From the NCBI GenBank assembly GCA_032718475.1, contig JAUCBJ010003103.1, positions 1-20,471 on the forward strand: a stretch of DNA of 20,471 nucleotides, in the 5' to 3' direction. The position numbers were made by a program, and so were the translations under genes. Positions 17,525 to 20,471 of this stretch are shown in pieces. This DNA comes from Nemertoderma westbladi. Its lineage: Eukaryota; Xenacoelomorpha; Nemertodermatida; Nemertodermatidae. Position 1 is the stretch's first letter. The number at the start of each line of letters is the position of its first letter. The notes under the pieces were generated by a model, which had not been told where the DNA came from, ran no database searches, and worked only from the letters and a program-made list of their open reading frames with translations.

Positions 17525-18193
17525 TGTAAGTGGGTTCAATTCTACTTCATTACCCACCAGAAAATGGGACCAGTGGCATTTCACCAATAAGTTGGGGATA
17601 CGAAATTACCAATATTAATCTCGTCTCATAACCAACATTGGGGGGGGGGGGGCGACACAAGCCCTAAAGCCACAGAGAGAGGTCAAACCACCTCGGAGGG
17701 AATACAGCTAGTAGAGGCTACCAGTGCAGCGGGGGGAAACACTCACAGGGAGTGCCAAAGTGACAATTAGTATATTAGCCAATAGCGGGGAGGGAAGCAC
17801 GTTATTAGAGATAGGAAAACATCCATTGGATAAAGAGGGCCAAGTACAGTAAGAGGTGAAATCAATATCCAAGTGTGTTAATCATATATTATTCTGCATT
17901 ACTGATTTACCGCTCAGTTCATTAGTTACTCAGTTGCAGACCAGTCATAGTTTATGACCGTCACCGCCACTAACATCAGCAATTATCTGTGTATTTTCTG
18001 CTATTATATCTGTGTCATTACTGATTTACCGATTTACCGATTGTGTTATTATCGTTTTGAATATCAACATCGAGAAACAGAAACTCTATTATTTTCCCCA
18101 ACGGCCTTCGGCCAAAGCGACTTAGCATAACTGCCCAGCAGAACGGTGACGCGTACAACTCTAACCCAGTCAGGATCTTAGGATCCCGTCACA
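17525..18193 (+). repeat. 3' LTR of element 2
   Basis: It starts TGTAAGTGGG, ends CGTCACA and is colinear with the 5' LTR. It is about 47 bp longer, mainly from extra sequence near 17870-17940. The phrase cattactgatttaccg occurs twice (about 17898 and 18017). A 13-G run at 17640-17652 replaces a shorter G-run of the 5' LTR. The hairpin gtcata/tatgac is kept. The many differences between LTRs, which are identical at insertion, indicate an old insertion. Confidence 0.93.
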
Positions 18194-18198
18194 GGATC
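18194..18198 (+). other. Target-site duplication, right copy (ggatc)
   Basis: The bases ggatc follow the 3' LTR and begin the resumed minisatellite unit. The left copy reads ggata (8062-8066). Confidence 0.65.
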
Positions 18199-18233
18199 TA
18201 AGTTCATCAAAGTCAGGCCCTACAGGATCTGAG
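18199..18233 (+). repeat. Remnant of the 31-bp minisatellite after element 2
   Basis: From ggatc, the sequence continues taagttcatcaaagtcaggc and then starts another unit (ctacaggatctgag) before leaving the repeat. It is the right end of the array at 6695-8066, cut off by the retrotransposon. Confidence 0.95.
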
Positions 18234-18403
18234 TTCGTTTTACCATTATTCACATAGAAATTGTCAAATGTACTGGTAGGCACCGATCATCAGTGTCAGA
18301 TTGGCGACTCGTACCGGTACATTCAGACATTGGGCCTACCCTACCCCTACACACTACCTACTTACAGAATTATTCATTATTAATTCATAATCAAATTTAC
18401 AAA
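18234..18403 (+). promoter_or_regulatory. Likely CDC26 promoter and 5' untranslated region
   Basis: Only about 170 bp separate the minisatellite remnant from the CDC26 ATG. An inverted CCAAT box (ATTGG, 18300-18304) lies about 100 bp before the ATG, and the palindrome gtaccggtac is at 18311-18320. There is no clear TATA box. The CDC26 frame stays open upstream to 18293, but the conserved protein start is at 18404. The assignment as promoter is by position only. Confidence 0.4.
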
Positions 18404-18643
18404 ATGATACGACGAAATCCGACTAGAATAGAACTTAAATTAGATGACTTGGACGAATATCTGAAGAAAAATGATAAACCAGGAACCAATGGTAAAGACC
18501 TGAGTTTATTGGATCAGTCGAAATCTGGGAGCACATCAAAGGATGACGAAATCAGGCGTCGGATTGGTTGCAGTACGAGTAACCACGGTAATCATTCAAA
18601 TGAGACGACGATAAGAATAACCAGAAGTTTAGCCAGATGTTAG
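18404..18643 (+). CDS. CDC26: Anaphase-promoting complex subunit CDC26 (APC12)
   Basis: The 79-aa product starts MIRRNPTRIELKLDDLDEY, matching the conserved N-terminus of CDC26 (M-x-R-R-x-P-T-R-x-E-L-K-L-D-D). A second conserved block near residues 47-56 reads DDEIRRRIGC, matching the family's x-x-R-I-G motif. Length is close to the usual 80-90 residues. By family knowledge, CDC26 is a small structural subunit of the APC/C ubiquitin ligase. Its N-terminus binds the TPR groove of CDC16/APC6 and stabilises it during mitotic exit. I chose this ATG because family conservation starts here. The C-terminus (NETTIRITRSLARC) is not familiar. The single exon may be real, or this could be a retrocopy. 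No inactivating change is visible. Confidence 0.87.
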   Translation: MIRRNPTRIELKLDDLDEYLKKNDKPGTNGKDLSLLDQSKSGSTSKDDEIRRRIGCSTSNHGNHSNETTIRITRSLARC

Positions 18644-18825
18644 ACGAAACTTCATGGACCGATCCGCTACCTATCACTGGACTACCACTACCGGTACTGG
18701 ACTATCCTGATCCACTGTCCGGTTTTTATTTTTCAAATGAGAACCACCTCGCCGCCGCGTACCGGTATCTGCATATCCATCCAATAATCCAATATGCATA
18801 TGCATTGCAATCCGCGAATCTTTGA
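18637..18825 (+). CDS. Short frame overlapping the CDC26 stop, doubtful
   Basis: An ATG inside ATGTTAG overlaps the CDC26 stop and opens a 62-codon frame (MLDETSWTDPLPITGLPLPV...) in another phase. The product is Leu/Pro/Tyr-rich, has no known domain and is unlikely to be expressed in a eukaryote. It is more likely 3' untranslated sequence. Confidence 0.12.
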   Translation: MLDETSWTDPLPITGLPLPVLDYPDPLSGFYFSNENHLAAAYRYLHIHPIIQYAYALQSANL

Positions 18826-18933
18826 TTGATGATCCGTATTTGGGGAAATAAGTCGCAATGTCAGATAAGAAACCGAAACCAGTGTGCCGGTACACAAGTC
18901 CCTAAAAGGTGCCACCCTGCTCCATAGCGCGGG
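18644..18933 (+). other. CDC26 3' flank
   Basis: No further gene is supported. There is no AATAAA before the fold-back element. The first AATAAA downstream is inside it, at 19574-19579. The octamer taccggta recurs at 18689-18696 and 18770-18777. Confidence 0.4.
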
Positions 18934-19164
18934 AAATTCAAATGATTTTAAGACATTTTATTTCTGTATTAGATTTGTACTGGAAAGGGTGGAAGCTTAG
19001 ATCTGCCACCTATCAGCCTATATATTGGCGGTAAATTCAAATCTGTTTTAACATTGAATACATGAATAGAGTAAGACTAATCTAATTCATTGAATCTGAG
19101 TAAATTATTTCTTATCGGTTTAATTCATTCATCCGTAATTGTTGTTGTTTTATCTATTCTGGGA

Positions 19165-19425
19165 CTTCGAGCAGCACGTGAACAACTAAACCAGCACGTT
19201 AACTAGTCTGGGGCTTCGAGCAGCACGTGAACAACTAAGCTGACTGGTTAACTAGTCTGGGGCTTCGAGCAGTACGTGATCAACTAAGCTGACTGGTTAA
19301 CTAGTCTGGGACTTCGAGTAGCTGAGTAGCACGTGAACAACTAAGCTGACTGGTTAACAAGTCTGGGACTTCGAGCAGCACGTGAACAACTAAGCTGACT
19401 GGTTAACTAGTCTGGTACATGTCTG
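19165..19425 (+). repeat. 49-bp tandem repeat, left arm
   Basis: Units start cttcgagcagcacgtgaaca at 19165, 19214, 19263, 19312 and 19369. The fourth has an 8-bp insertion. Most units contain the E-box palindrome CACGTG (the unit at 19263 reads gtacgtga), and the later ones also carry ctgactggttaac. Confidence 0.92.
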
Positions 19426-19431
19426 GGACAG

Positions 19432-19499
19432 ATATCGCAGTATATGCAGAGGCATTATACACTATTGTTATTACAGTAGGCCTACTGTACCTGCGATAT
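19432..19499. repeat. Nested palindrome in the fold-back spacer
   Basis: Perfect 9-bp arms, atatcgcag (19432-19440) and ctgcgatat (19491-19499), enclose the 18-bp palindrome tacagtaggcctactgta (19472-19489). Confidence 0.75.
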
Positions 19500-19656
19500 A
19501 TTTTACTATCAGTTCCCTGCTATATTGTTATAATTATAATGTTCTGATGTAATTATAACTGATGCAAGCAAATAATAAATGTTCTTTACATTTTACTGAT
19601 AGAAGTCAAATCAAATCCCCCCCCCCCTCCCCCCCTCCTCAATTTGCAATTTTTTG

Positions 19657-20010
19657 TCGAAGTCCCAGACTTGTTAACCAGTCAGCTTAGTTGTTCACGT
19701 GTTACTGGAAGTCCCAGACTTGTTAACCAGTCAGCTTAGTTCTTCACGTGCTGCTCGAAGTCCCAGACTTTTTAACCAGTCAGCTTAGTTGTTCACGTTC
19801 TGCCTGAAGCCCAGACTAGTTAACCAGTCAGCTTAGTTGTTCACGTGCTGCTCGAAGCCCCAGACTAGTTAACGTGCTGGTTTGGTTGTTCACGTGCTGC
19901 TCGAAGTCCCAGACTAGGTAACAGGCCAGTTTAGTTGTTCACGTGCTGCTCTGCCCCAGACTAGTTAACGTCAGGTTTAGTTGATCACGTGCTGCTCGAA
20001 GTCCCAGAAT
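19657..20010 (-). repeat. 49-bp tandem repeat, right arm (inverted)
   Basis: About seven units of the same 49-bp repeat lie in reverse orientation (tcgaagtcccagac ... gttcacgtgctgc). The copy number differs from the left arm (about five), so the arms have changed independently. Just before it is a C-rich tract with runs of 11 and 7 C (from 19617). Confidence 0.92.
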
Positions 20011-20211
20011 AGATAAAACAACAACAATAACGGATGAGAGAGTTAAACCGATAAGAAATAATTTATTCTGATTCAATGAATTACATTAGTCTTACTCTAT
20101 TCATGTATTCAATGTTAAAACAGATTTGAATTTACCGCCAAAATATAGGTAGCGTATGTGATCTGCCACCCTTTCCAGTACAAATTACATGTCTTTCAAT
20201 CATTTGAATTT

Positions 20212-20471
20212 GTATTACTTACATTGCAGGATAAGTTAGTGTACTGTAGATTGGTATTATTTTACTGTTTACGAGACCAGTGCTGACTCTTAATGATTGT
20301 TTGATTCGTGTCGTTGAAACTCAGTTGTTCCGTATTCTGGTGTTTGGCACGTCACACTTACTTTTTTTGAGTGAATATATGGATGATTATATATATATCA
20401 TATATGATATTACTAACAGATCATGTAATATTAAAGAAAATTTTTTAATAATATTGACCGCGTTGGCTACC
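20212..20471 (+). other. AT-rich DNA at the right edge
   Basis: I see no gene, RNA or repeat of note beyond an AT-rich inverted stretch near 20370-20410 (atgattatatatatatcat and neighbours). Confidence 0.5.

Larger units (their letters stand above)
8067..18193 (+). mobile_element. Decayed full-length BEL/Pao LTR retrotransposon (element 2)
   Basis: The element is 10,127 bp, with TGT...ACA-bounded LTRs of 622 and 669 bp. The internal order is gag, protease, reverse transcriptase, RNase H, integrase, as in BEL/Pao. All coding parts are broken by stops and frame changes. The internal region is long for a BEL element because gag carries extra low-complexity segments and because about 1.1 kb of repetitive DNA separates integrase from the 3' LTR. 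No convincing tRNA primer-binding site (TGG...) follows the 5' LTR. It inserted into the 31-bp minisatellite. Confidence 0.95.
18934..20211. mobile_element. Fold-back type element with long repeat-filled inverted arms
   Basis: The sequence from 18934 (aaattcaaatgatt) to about 19430 recurs inverted from 20211 back to about 19657. Matching blocks include tttgtactggaaagggtgg, ggcggtaaattcaaatctgt, aacattgaatacatgaatag, aaattatttcttatcggttt and ttgttgttgttttatctatt. Each arm ends inward in a 49-bp tandem array. A spacer of roughly 225 bp with no coding potential separates the arms. Long inverted repeats made partly of tandem units are the hallmark of fold-back (FB/Galileo-like) DNA transposons. 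It encodes no transposase, so it would be non-autonomous. I found no clear target-site duplication, so the outer ends are approximate. Confidence 0.85.

Noticed and set aside
18293-18403. N-terminal extension of CDC26 by 37 codons
   Set aside because: The frame is open, but the upstream start is weak, and family conservation begins exactly at the internal ATG.

Overview
This is animal (metazoan) nuclear DNA made mostly of transposable elements and repeats around one small host gene. Three observations support this. There are two BEL/Pao LTR retrotransposons, a group known from animals. There is an animal-type CDC26 (anaphase-promoting complex) reading frame. Satellite and fold-back repeats are abundant, and there are no bacterial-style operons. 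I cannot name the species.

Layout. (1) 1-1966: the 3' end of a pol gene of a BEL/Pao element (element 1), open to the left edge, with an intact integrase. (2) 1967-6694: no recognised host gene. It holds one clean but unrecognised 221-codon frame (2725-3390), a GC-rich stretch bracketed by two matching hairpins, AT-rich DNA with small repeats and palindromes, and a CCAAT/TATA promoter-like block near 5045-5190 that may belong to an LTR. (3) 6695-8066: a 31-bp minisatellite of about 44 copies. (4) 8067-18193: a complete but heavily decayed BEL/Pao element (element 2). It has a 622-bp 5' LTR, gag with a coiled coil, an asparagine-rich repeat and zinc knuckles, then protease, reverse transcriptase, RNase H, a deleted integrase, a long repetitive 3' untranslated region, a hairpin, a polypurine tract and a 669-bp 3' LTR. 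It inserted into the minisatellite, which resumes for about one unit after the 3' LTR. (5) 18404-18643: CDC26, starting about 210 bp after the retrotransposon. (6) 18934-20211: a fold-back type element with arms of roughly 500 bp, each carrying a 49-bp tandem repeat. (7) 20212-20471: AT-rich sequence with nothing recognised.

How it fits together. CDC26 is the only recognised host gene, and repeats hem it in on both sides: a minisatellite carrying a 10-kb retrotransposon just upstream, and a fold-back element just downstream. Element 1 looks young or functional over the visible part, with no stop in 655 codons. Element 2 looks old, with many stops and frame changes, a substituted protease active-site residue, an integrase that has lost its first catalytic aspartate, and LTRs that differ widely. 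I saw no convincing new defence or enzymatic system. The least explained features are the 221-codon frame with its covarying hairpin pair, the repeated palindrome in the left 4 kb, and the internal order of the minisatellite.
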